Shown in pieces: positions 18,359 to 26,458 of a DNA stretch of 56,038 nt. Source of the DNA: Komagataeibacter melaceti (GTDB taxonomy: Bacteria; Pseudomonadota; Alphaproteobacteria; Acetobacterales; Acetobacteraceae); contig NZ_QUWV01000131.1 in the NCBI RefSeq assembly GCF_003403295.1, positions 1-56,038 on the forward strand, written 5' to 3'. The first letter of the stretch is position 1. Each line of letters begins with the position of its first letter. A program made the translations under genes and the position numbers. The notes beneath the pieces are model-generated. The model was given only the letters and a program-made list of their open reading frames with translations. It was not told the DNA's origin and did not search any database.

Positions 18359-19402
18359 TTACAGGCCGACCTTGCCCGCAGGTGTATCGAGAACAAGGTC
18401 CAGCAACTCGATATAGCCGCGCGTGCTGCGCGGGTCACGATGGCGGACATGGCGGCGGATTTCTTCTTCACGCACATCAGCCAGATAGGCTTCAGTAATA
18501 AACCCTGAACGCAGCCCGTGCGGGGTCAGGCGGGACAGCACTGCATCCGGCAGGCCCGCCATCGCACCCCGGCGTTGCAAAATCTGGCGCACGGCATCAG
18601 GGTGCAGCGCCTTCGCCCACACCCGGCCATGCGCATCCACCTTGCGAAACAGTGGTCCCGCCCCACGCCGGGCCACGGCCTGCCATGCTTCCAGCGCCCG
18701 GACCGGGCAGGTCTGGGCCTGCTGCCCGCGGGCAAGGCCGATTGTCACCCCCTGCCCGGTCTGGTCGGTCTTGCTTGAACGGATGTGTAGTTGCACGCCC
18801 TGTGTGGTGGGTGTCACATCCTCCACACACAGTCCCACCAGTTCGGAACGGCGCAGGGCGGCCGCAAAGCCTACAAGCAGCAGTGCGCGGTCACGGCGGC
18901 CACGGGCGGACAGGTCACAGGTGGCCAGCAACTGGCGCAGCAGGTCCCGCCGCACGGCCACCGGCTTGCTGACCGCCCGGCGCTGCGTACGCAGCACGCC
19001 CTGTAGCGGCCCCTGAATGTCGCGATGCCCCGGGTTCCACGGCAGGTCCCCAAAACGGTGAGCCTTGCCAATGGCGGCCAGCCTGCGGCGGATGGTGGTG
19101 GGTGCGAAATCTTCGGCCAGACTAGCCAAATAGGCCCCGACCACCCTTGGCGCGGCAGGGAGCGGGCAAAAACCGGTTTTCTGGCACCAGGACTGGAAAT
19201 GCGCCCAGTCGGCACGATAGGCGCGCAGCGTGGCGGGGGAAGTCGCACGCCGGGCAAAGCCGGTCGCCACATCCAGCGCCGCGACCCCGGCTGGCGTCAG
19301 GGCCGCATGCGCCGCCCCATCAACCGACAGGCCGTGCGTAGGGAGGGGAGACGGATCGGACGACATGGGGAGCACGATGGCAGGCAGGCCAGCATAACTC
19401 AA
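18359..19402 (-). CDS. Tyrosine-type site-specific recombinase/integrase
   Basis: A 347-residue tyrosine recombinase with a SAM-like N-terminal domain (about residues 35-150) and a catalytic domain. All catalytic positions are seen: R184 (ALRRSELVGL), K211, H295-xx-R298 (HGLRSGF), H321 and the nucleophile Y330 (TRGYIELL). A start at the internal ATG at 19366 is also plausible. No excisionase, relaxase or phage genes are adjacent. It ends the block to the left of the catabolic operon at 19435-32750, so it may be a scar of the event that brought that block in, or a solitary recombinase. Confidence 0.88.
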   Translation of the reverse strand: MSYAGLPAIVLPMSSDPSPLPTHGLSVDGAAHAALTPAGVAALDVATGFARRATSPATLRAYRADWAHFQSWCQKTGFCPLPAAPRVVGAYLASLAEDFAPTTIRRRLAAIGKAHRFGDLPWNPGHRDIQGPLQGVLRTQRRAVSKPVAVRRDLLRQLLATCDLSARGRRDRALLLVGFAAALRRSELVGLCVEDVTPTTQGVQLHIRSSKTDQTGQGVTIGLARGQQAQTCPVRALEAWQAVARRGAGPLFRKVDAHGRVWAKALHPDAVRQILQRRGAMAGLPDAVLSRLTPHGLRSGFITEAYLADVREEEIRRHVRHRDPRSTRGYIELLDLVLDTPAGKVGL

Positions 19403-19434
19403 GCCTGCCCGATACCAGCGCCTCGCCGTGTGCC

Positions 19435-21081
19435 CTATTTGACGCCGAGGTAATGGATGCCGCGCCTGTCGGCCTCGTCATGGGCTTCCTCGTAGCCCGC
19501 ATCGGCATAGCGCATGACACCAAGGCTGGTATCATTGGTCAGGGTTTTCTGAAGCCGTTCATCCGCTTCCGCCGAACCGTCAGCAACCACGGTTATGCCC
19601 GAACTGGTCATGTAACCGGCATATCCGCCACCGCCGGAATGGATCGCAACAAGGTCCGCCTGCGAGGAGCAGGCCAGCATGGCGTTGAGCAGCGGCCAGT
19701 CGGCAATGGCGTCCGAACCGTCCTTCATGTTCTCCGTCATGATGTTGGGATGCGCCATGGCGCCGGCATCCAGATGGTCGCGCGTAAAGGCCACCGGGCC
19801 GGACAGGATGCCCTCACGCACCATGCGGTTTACGGCAAGGCCGACCATGGTGCGGGATTCATGGCCGATCCATGCAATCCGCGCGGGCAGCCCCTCAAAG
19901 GGAATGTACTGCCGCGCAAGGGTGATCCAGTTGACGACGGATGCATCATCCGCAAACGTTTCAAGCAGGTAATCATCTATCTTGCGGATGTCCTCGGGAT
20001 CGTTGGACAGCGCAATCCAGCGGAACGGACCAATGGCGCGGGCAAAAAGCGGGCGCAGATAGGCTTCGGTAAAGATGGGGATGTCAAACGCATCGCTCAC
20101 CCCGGCCTTGTGCGCCTGCGTGCGGATGAGGTTGCCATTGTCAAAAACAACCGACCCGTTTTTGCGGAACGCCAGCATGGCGCGCACATGCCGCACGATG
20201 GACTGTGAGGACAGTTCCATCAGCCGCTGCGGCTCATCACGGCGCAACTGCTCGACATCCTCAAGGCTGATCCCGGCAGGAATATAGCCATAAACCAGAT
20301 CATGGGCCGAAGTCTGGTCGGTCACGATGTCGGGCGTGATGCCGCGTGCCAGAATCTCGGGGAAGATTTCGGCCGCGTTGCCGGTAAGCCCGATCGAACA
20401 TGCCTCCCCACGGGCCTGCGCGGCCGTGACCATGGCCAGCGCCTCATCCAGCGTATCGGCCCGGTGCTGGAGATAACCGGACTGGATACGCTTTTCGATC
20501 CGTTCAGGATTGATCTCGACACACAGGATGACCGCACCCGCCAGCCGCCCGGCCAGCGGCTGTGCGCCCCCCATGCCCCCCAGCCCGGATGTCAGGATCA
20601 GGCGACCGGCAAGGCTGCTGTCAAAATGCTGCTCGGCAATGCGGCGGAAAATTTCATAGGTGCCCTGAATGACACCCTGTGAGCCAATGTACTGCCAGTC
20701 CCCCGCCGTAAGGCCGCCCCAGCAGATCAGGCCCATCTTTTCCAGCCGGTAGAATTCCTCCGCCTTCGCCCACTGGCCGATCATGTTGCAGTTCGCCATG
20801 ATGATGATGGGCGCGCCCGCATGCGTCTTGACCACGCCAATCGGCTTGCCTGACTGGACAATCAGCGTCTCGTCATCCGCCATGGTCTTCAGTGTCGCTA
20901 CAATGGCGTCATGCGCGGGCCAGTTGCGCGCGGCGCGGCCAAGGGCTGCATAAACGACCAGGTTGTCCGGGTCCTCGCCCACGCTCAGCACGTTTTCCAG
21001 CAGGCGCAGCAGCCCTTCCTGCCGCCAGCCCCGACAGCGCAGCGTGTTGCCCGATGTGACTTCAAAGCGTCGCTGCGTCAT
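19435..21081 (-). CDS. Urocanase-family hydratase, probable thiourocanate hydratase
   Basis: A 548-residue urocanate hydratase homologue. The NAD-binding GLGGMGGAQPLAG and the DIVTDQTSAHD block are conserved, so the fold and NAD chemistry are kept. Two signature sites are changed. The RICWLG motif of histidine-pathway urocanases (the Cys410 region in Pseudomonas putida, from memory) is RIAWIG here, with A403. The HHGGGVGMG loop is HSGGGGYAG, starting at H481. With a MIO-less lyase, DUF917 protein, hydantoinase and carbamoylase in the same operon, I infer that it hydrates thiourocanate (or S-methyl-thiourocanate) rather than urocanate. It overlaps the upstream DUF917 gene by four bases (ATGA). 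Confidence 0.82.
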   Translation of the reverse strand: MTQRRFEVTSGNTLRCRGWRQEGLLRLLENVLSVGEDPDNLVVYAALGRAARNWPAHDAIVATLKTMADDETLIVQSGKPIGVVKTHAGAPIIIMANCNMIGQWAKAEEFYRLEKMGLICWGGLTAGDWQYIGSQGVIQGTYEIFRRIAEQHFDSSLAGRLILTSGLGGMGGAQPLAGRLAGAVILCVEINPERIEKRIQSGYLQHRADTLDEALAMVTAAQARGEACSIGLTGNAAEIFPEILARGITPDIVTDQTSAHDLVYGYIPAGISLEDVEQLRRDEPQRLMELSSQSIVRHVRAMLAFRKNGSVVFDNGNLIRTQAHKAGVSDAFDIPIFTEAYLRPLFARAIGPFRWIALSNDPEDIRKIDDYLLETFADDASVVNWITLARQYIPFEGLPARIAWIGHESRTMVGLAVNRMVREGILSGPVAFTRDHLDAGAMAHPNIMTENMKDGSDAIADWPLLNAMLACSSQADLVAIHSGGGGYAGYMTSSGITVVADGSAEADERLQKTLTNDTSLGVMRYADAGYEEAHDEADRRGIHYLGVK

Positions 21082-22184
21082 GATTCCTGTGTCTTTCCTG
21101 CTATGGCATAGGATGCAAGTTCGATACCCAGCGCGCGCTCGACCGGGGGATAGACCGCCGGGTCAACGACGCTGGAAGAAAGGGGAAACTTCGTTTTCTC
21201 GACATGAAGCACAAGGATCTCCATGCCTTCCTCCACCTCGCCCACGCTCAGCGGGTAGCCGGTGGGGTCGAGTGTGGTGATGACATCGGGAAAGGAGGCA
21301 AGACGCTGCCCGTCCGGTGTTTCCACCGCCATGTATTCGTTCATGACATGCAGCACCACGGCGGATTCACCGGAACCGACGGTTATGGTCCCGATATCAA
21401 ACGCTTCATCGGTGTAGCGCACATTCTTGGCGGTGACGCGCCCCTGCGCCATGATCCGCCCGTCCAGTTCGCGCACGATGGCGTCGATCACGGCATGGCC
21501 ACTCTTTTTTTCCGCCTCCAGCACGACTTCACCCAGCTTCAGCGCGCGTGAAATACCTCCGGCGGCGGCATGGGCGCGCACATAGGAGGCTGGCAGGGGA
21601 TTGCGGCATGAGGCGATGAACCCGCCCGACATGTCCGATGCCGTGCGCAGGATGGGCGAGATACGGGCCGTGGCCCCTTTCGCCACCATCTCGATATAGG
21701 CGTTATGCGCCCGGTTGCCGCCCACGACCGCCTGGATCATGGGCAGGGGGGAATTGGCCATGCCGATCGAACCCATGTCGCCCGTGGGGTGGGCGCGCAT
21801 GTCACCCACCGCATCGACCACCTTCGTGCCCAGAATGGCACCCGGCAGCCACGCATTGAGGGTGCTGGACTTACCGTTCTGGCCAATCATCAGGCCATAT
21901 ATCGGCGCACCCAGTTCCTTCTGCACCAGTCGCACGGCATTGACGTAATCAACGCCCAGCATTTCCCACTGCGTGGTGCTGGCAGGTGCGCCGATGGCGG
22001 CCGCCGTGGCGATGATGGCGCCATCGGCAATTTCATCCATGCTGACCAGTTCGGGCCGCCCGGCATTGACGGCGGCGGTGCCCAGCATGCGGCCATGTTC
22101 GACCCATCCGCCACCGCCACAGGCAAAAATTGAACCGCCGCGAATGGCGGCCTCGACATCTCTGGCTACAAGTATTCTACCCAC
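21078..22184 (-). CDS. DUF917 family protein, probable (S-methyl-)thiohydantoin desulfurase
   Basis: A 368-residue protein of the DUF917 family, recognised by the glycine-rich N-terminal segment FACGGGGWVEHGRML, the SMDEIADGAIIATAAAIGAP block and the ACRNPLPA-type/MSGGF centre. From memory, this family is now described as S-methyl thiohydantoin desulfurase. In this operon it would remove sulfur (as sulfide or methanethiol) from the imidazolone product of the urocanase-like enzyme, giving hydantoin-5-propionate. Gene order supports this: it sits directly before the hydratase (four-base overlap) and 44 bases after the carbamoylase. The exact sulfur substrate is inferred. Confidence 0.8.
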   Translation of the reverse strand: MGRILVARDVEAAIRGGSIFACGGGGWVEHGRMLGTAAVNAGRPELVSMDEIADGAIIATAAAIGAPASTTQWEMLGVDYVNAVRLVQKELGAPIYGLMIGQNGKSSTLNAWLPGAILGTKVVDAVGDMRAHPTGDMGSIGMANSPLPMIQAVVGGNRAHNAYIEMVAKGATARISPILRTASDMSGGFIASCRNPLPASYVRAHAAAGGISRALKLGEVVLEAEKKSGHAVIDAIVRELDGRIMAQGRVTAKNVRYTDEAFDIGTITVGSGESAVVLHVMNEYMAVETPDGQRLASFPDVITTLDPTGYPLSVGEVEEGMEILVLHVEKTKFPLSSSVVDPAVYPPVERALGIELASYAIAGKTQES

Positions 22185-22228
22185 AGTCGGACCTCGTACA
22201 GGAAGTAAGGGGTTAATTTCGTATGTAT

Positions 22229-23491
22229 TCAGCTACTGGCGTCGGTCGCCATGATTGCATCGGCCAGCACGCGCGTGCCGTTGGCGGCATCATGTGCCGT
22301 GATCCATTCTTCCGGGTCATGGCTGCGGCCGTCACGGCAGGGAATGAAAACCATGGCGCTGGGGGCCACGCGCGCAATGAACGCCGCGTCATGCCCCGCA
22401 CCCGAGACCATGCGGCGCGATGACAGGCCCAGCGCACCCGCCGCCGCCTCAAGCCTGCCGGCAAGGACCGGGCTGCAGGCAACGGGGGGTGAGTCGGACT
22501 GGATTTCAAAGCGTGCCAGTGTCACGTCACAGGCCACGGCCTGTTCTGTGGCGACGGCGCGCAGCCGGGCCAGCAGGCGTTCACAGGCATCGCGTTCGCT
22601 CACGCGGATGTCGATCACCAGCCGGGCCTGACGCGGGATGACGTTGGATGCATTGGGCAGTACCTCCACAATGCCGCATGTTGCCGTGACATGCCCCCTG
22701 CCCGCCCGCGCCGCATCGCGCGCCAGATGCGAGACGGCGGTAATCAGACCCGCCGCCGCGACCATGGCGTCACACCGGCAGTCCATGGGGGTCGTGCCCG
22801 CATGGTCCGCGCGACCGGAAAAAATGACCTCGATGCGGGTGACGCCCACAATGGCCTCGACAATGCCGATCTCCGTGCCCTCACGTTCCAGCACGATACC
22901 CTGTTCGATATGCAGTTCCATGAAGGCTGCAATATCGTGGCGCTGCGCGTGAGACAGCCGGGACGCATCGCCCCCCATGCGGTCTATCGCAGCAGCCAGG
23001 GTTTCCCCCCATGGCGCCTGCAGGGCCAGGTGCTGTGGGGTCAGGCAATCGGTCATGCCGCGACTGCCGATGCATGACAGGCCGAACTCGCTCGGCTCCT
23101 CCGCCAGGAAATCGGTCACTTCAAAATGATGCGCCAGCGTAACACCGGCATCACGCATCGCGCGCGCGATCTCCAGCCCCGCCAGCACGCCCAGTATGCC
23201 ATCAAACCTGCCGCCACCGGGCACGGTATCGGAATGGGAGCCGGTCATGATCGTCCGCGCATCGGGCGACTGCGCGCCGCGACGCCCGATCAGGTTGCCC
23301 GCCGCATCAATCCGGCACGCCAGCCCCGCCTGTTCGAAACGATGGCGAAGCCATTCACGCCCTTCGAGAAAACGCGGGGAAAAGGAGCGGCGGGTATAAG
23401 GCTGACCGGGGTCGGTCAGCGTTCCCAGTTCCATCAGATCATCCCACAGCCGCTCGGGCTGGATATGGGGTGAAAGGGCCTGCATGCTCAT
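22229..23491 (-). CDS. M20-family Zn-dependent amidase, probable N-carbamoyl-glutamate hydrolase
   Basis: A 420-residue member of the hydantoinase/carbamoylase (AllC/AmaB) branch of M20 peptidases. Metal ligands are in place: H86 and D97 in GSHSDTVPGGGRFDG, E131-E132 in LAEEPSEFG, H194 in MELHIEQG, and a C-terminal histidine in RDGRSHDPEEW. Family members cut N-carbamoyl amino acids or allantoate, releasing CO2 and ammonia. After the adjacent hydantoinase, the expected substrate is N-carbamoyl-L-glutamate, giving glutamate. Its start overlaps the stop of the hydantoinase gene (ATGA), so the two steps are coupled. Confidence 0.86.
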   Translation of the reverse strand: MSMQALSPHIQPERLWDDLMELGTLTDPGQPYTRRSFSPRFLEGREWLRHRFEQAGLACRIDAAGNLIGRRGAQSPDARTIMTGSHSDTVPGGGRFDGILGVLAGLEIARAMRDAGVTLAHHFEVTDFLAEEPSEFGLSCIGSRGMTDCLTPQHLALQAPWGETLAAAIDRMGGDASRLSHAQRHDIAAFMELHIEQGIVLEREGTEIGIVEAIVGVTRIEVIFSGRADHAGTTPMDCRCDAMVAAAGLITAVSHLARDAARAGRGHVTATCGIVEVLPNASNVIPRQARLVIDIRVSERDACERLLARLRAVATEQAVACDVTLARFEIQSDSPPVACSPVLAGRLEAAAGALGLSSRRMVSGAGHDAAFIARVAPSAMVFIPCRDGRSHDPEEWITAHDAANGTRVLADAIMATDASS

Positions 23492-24852
23492 GCGCCATGC
23501 CTTTCGGGGGTGGTGAACCGGCCCGTTCCCGGTTCCGCCAAAACCTCCACGCCATCAAATACGCGCTGGCCACGCAGGTAGGTGGCGGCGATGCGCCAGT
23601 CCAGCGTCCGCCCCTCATAGGGGCTCCATGTGGCAAAGGCGTTGCCGCTGGCGCGCGGGTCATAGATCCATGTTTCAGGCCGGGCGACCGTGATGTCGGC
23701 ATCACGCCCGATGGCAATGCCCCCCTTGCGGTCGGACAGGCGGAACAGGCGCGCCGGATTTTCCGCCAGCAGCCTTGCCGCGAAGGTGGCCGGAAGCCCA
23801 CGGCGCGACAGTTCGGTCAGGAAAAGCGGGTACAGAACCTCAAGCGATGGCGCGCCGGAGGCGTTTTTCAGCATGTTCGGGTCGGTCTTGCGTTCCTCGC
23901 TCCATGAAACATGGTCGGTTGAAACCACCGTCACGTTCCCCGCCACCAGATGCGCCCATATGCCCTCGACCTCGCTCCGGGGGCGGATGGGCGGGTTGAT
24001 CTTGGCCTTGCCGCCCAGACGCGCGACATCATGTTCCTCATCCAGCGTCAGGTAGTGGATGCAGGCCTCGATGGTAGTATCAAACCCCTGCCTGCGGTAC
24101 GCGGCGCAGAGTTCGTAGCCACGAGCGATGGAGGCATGCACCACATGGGCCGAACAGCCGGTCGCCGCCGCGATTTCATAAATCTCGGACGTAGCCAGTG
24201 CTTCGGATAGTGGCGGGCGGGACAGCCCATGCGCACGCCAGTCGGTAATGCCGGATTCCGCCACGCGGCGGATATGGGCGCGCACCATCGCGTCATGCTC
24301 GTTATGCACACCGGCGGCCAGACCGCAGCGGGCAACCGCGGTGAAACATTCAGCCAGAAGATCAGCGGGGATGCGCGGGAACCGCTCGGGGTCGGTGCCG
24401 AAGGTGGAGAACTTGAAGGCACAGGCCCCCGCCGCCGCCATGTCGGCAATATGGGCCGGGCCATCGGCGGGTGCTATGGTGCCCCACAGGGCAAAATCCA
24501 CACGGGCCTGTTCGGCAGCCTCCCGCGCCTTGAGCCGCAGGCGGTCAGCGGTACAGACCAGAAAGCCATCATCATACGGCATGTCGGCAATGGTGGTGAT
24601 CCCCCCCGCCGCGGCGGAACGCGTGGTCCAGATGAAGTCTTCCTGCCCCTTCTGCGAGCGGGAATGGACCTGCGCGTCAACCCCGCCGGGAAGAAGCAGG
24701 GCGTCACCATAATCCTGCGTTTCCGCCGCCTGTGGGGCTGCCCCCTGCCCGAAGCGGGAAATACGGCCATGATCGACCGCGATCCAGCCATCATGCAGTA
24801 TTCCCGCGCAGGTCACGACCGTTCCGGTCAGGACAAGTTCATGCATTTTCAT
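23488..24852 (-). CDS. Cyclic amidohydrolase (dihydroorotase/allantoinase/hydantoinase family), probable hydantoin-propionate hydrolase
   Basis: A 454-residue amidohydrolase. The beta-1 metal motif, normally HxH, reads D59-A-Q61-V-H63, so the first histidine is a glutamine. The likely carboxylated lysine is K147 (AFKFST), followed by ligand histidines in HNEHD and HVVHAS and an aspartate in STDHVSW. The Q-x-H variant occurs in some dihydroorotase-like enzymes, so the gene need not be dead. In this operon it would open the hydantoin ring to an N-carbamoyl amino acid for the next enzyme. I start at 24852 (MKMHEL). It overlaps the lyase gene by 14 bases and the carbamoylase by four. Confidence 0.84.
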   Translation of the reverse strand: MKMHELVLTGTVVTCAGILHDGWIAVDHGRISRFGQGAAPQAAETQDYGDALLLPGGVDAQVHSRSQKGQEDFIWTTRSAAAGGITTIADMPYDDGFLVCTADRLRLKAREAAEQARVDFALWGTIAPADGPAHIADMAAAGACAFKFSTFGTDPERFPRIPADLLAECFTAVARCGLAAGVHNEHDAMVRAHIRRVAESGITDWRAHGLSRPPLSEALATSEIYEIAAATGCSAHVVHASIARGYELCAAYRRQGFDTTIEACIHYLTLDEEHDVARLGGKAKINPPIRPRSEVEGIWAHLVAGNVTVVSTDHVSWSEERKTDPNMLKNASGAPSLEVLYPLFLTELSRRGLPATFAARLLAENPARLFRLSDRKGGIAIGRDADITVARPETWIYDPRASGNAFATWSPYEGRTLDWRIAATYLRGQRVFDGVEVLAEPGTGRFTTPERHGA

Positions 24853-26392
24853 GATGCTCCTGCAAGATGCCGTCAGCCCCGAACAGAAGGGCGGAAGGGC
24901 CAGATATTTCGGTTGCGCCGGTGAACAGGACCTCACGCGCGGCGTCAAAAACTGTGCATAGCGGGACCAGGTCGGTCACGGGCGCGATCCGGGTCGCCAG
25001 TCGCGCATGCAGCCGCCCGGCCATGCCGTGCAGGGTGCTTTCATTGCCCGCCAGATGCACGGCCTGAAAGGCGGTCACGGCTTCCTGCGCGACCAGCCGG
25101 CGCAGCAGGCCGATCTGCAGTTCCAGCGCGCGCCCGGCCATGGGCAGGTAAGAGGCTTCATCCTCCACCCCGTTGGCCACCGGCACCTGATAGAGCGAGG
25201 CAGGCGCCGCCTCACGCAGGATTCGGGTGCCCAGATCGACCGCCAGCTTTGTCGCGGCGCCGAAGGCGATGTCATATCCCGCATGCAGGGTAAGATTACG
25301 CGGCAGGCCGGACAGGTCATCACGGCACAGGGTCAGAATACGCCCCATGGACCCGCGCGCGTAATGCGCGACCGCCTGCAGCAGCATCTGCACATCCAGC
25401 GTCAGTTCCAGCGGGAGCGACCCGCCGGAGGTCAGGATCTCGTCACCCACCAGCAGCGGGTTGTCATCACAGTGGTTGAAGGCATGGCGCAGCGCCGCAT
25501 CCACCCGCAGCAGGGCCGAAAGCAGCGCGCCCCCTGTCTGGGGCAGGCAGCGGAAGCATAACGGGTCCTGGATATGCCCGCGTGAAACCCATGCGTCATC
25601 ATCCATCGCCTGCATGACGAAGGTGGCCACGCGCCTTTCGGCAGGCGTGCCATTGGCCCGCACCGCCTGCCATGGCGCACGGAACGCACCAAACCCGGCG
25701 CAGGACAGGCCATACACCCCAAGGCTCACCGGCAATGCCTGCCGCAGTTCCATCACCGCAAGCGCAACGGTGGCGACCGACAGCGCATTGCTGGACAGCA
25801 CCGTCATGATGTCCTTCGGCCCGGGGACGAAGGGCGACAGGCCATGACGGCGCAGCATGGCCATGGCGGGCTGGGGCGTGTCATACCCCGGTACCATTAC
25901 ATCCCCATCGCCCAGCAGCGCCTTGCCGATATGTGACATCAGCCCGACATCCGCACACCCGATGGAGCCATAGATGCGCACAACTGGCGTAATACCCGCA
26001 TTGAGCAGGTCACGCAGCGCCACCGCCAGGGCGGGGGAAGCCCCCGTCTGCCCACTGAGCAGCCCGTTGAGGCGAATGGCCATGGCGGCCCGCACCTCAC
26101 GCACGGCAAAGGCGGGCCCGGAACCCAGTGCATGCGAACGCAGCAGCCGCCGGGCATAGGCGGTCGTGTCATCCGTGGGAATGTCACGGTCCTTGAAGGC
26201 GCCGACCATGCTGGTGGTGCCATAGACCTCACCGCCTTCCGCCAGCAGTTCCAGCAGGACGGCATGGCTGGCGGCCATCCGTTCCATCCCTTCGGCCGAA
26301 AGGATGACGGGCGCACCATCCGCTATCGCGGCAACCTGTGCCAGGCACAGGTCATGTCCCGTCAGGACCACATCGGTGGCGTGCTGCATCAT
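24839..26392 (-). CDS. MIO-less aromatic ammonia-lyase homologue, probable ergothionase
   Basis: A 517-residue protein with the histidine/phenylalanine ammonia-lyase fold. The conserved tyrosine motif is present as VYGTTSMVG (Y57). The Ala-Ser-Gly triad that cyclises into the MIO cofactor is absent: where lyases have GSxGASGDLAPL this protein has GSIGCADVGLM (C146-A147-D148), without the serine. Such a protein cannot make canonical MIO. Ergothionase, which eliminates trimethylamine from ergothioneine to give thiourocanate, is reported to be a MIO-less member of this family, and the operon partners fit that route. The start at 26392 has GGAAG upstream. 26404 is also possible. Confidence 0.8.
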   Translation of the reverse strand: MMQHATDVVLTGHDLCLAQVAAIADGAPVILSAEGMERMAASHAVLLELLAEGGEVYGTTSMVGAFKDRDIPTDDTTAYARRLLRSHALGSGPAFAVREVRAAMAIRLNGLLSGQTGASPALAVALRDLLNAGITPVVRIYGSIGCADVGLMSHIGKALLGDGDVMVPGYDTPQPAMAMLRRHGLSPFVPGPKDIMTVLSSNALSVATVALAVMELRQALPVSLGVYGLSCAGFGAFRAPWQAVRANGTPAERRVATFVMQAMDDDAWVSRGHIQDPLCFRCLPQTGGALLSALLRVDAALRHAFNHCDDNPLLVGDEILTSGGSLPLELTLDVQMLLQAVAHYARGSMGRILTLCRDDLSGLPRNLTLHAGYDIAFGAATKLAVDLGTRILREAAPASLYQVPVANGVEDEASYLPMAGRALELQIGLLRRLVAQEAVTAFQAVHLAGNESTLHGMAGRLHARLATRIAPVTDLVPLCTVFDAAREVLFTGATEISGPSALLFGADGILQEHHENA

Positions 26393-26458
26393 GCAATCTT
26401 CCATGCAGGTAGTTTCGCATTTATATCATTGGCGGTCTTATGCTTATCCCTGCGCAAG

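Noticed and set aside
19435-26392. Histidine utilisation (hut) operon
   Set aside because: HutI, HutG/HutF and HutC are absent, the lyase lacks the MIO triad, the hydratase lacks the RICWLG cysteine, and hydantoinase plus carbamoylase are not part of hut.
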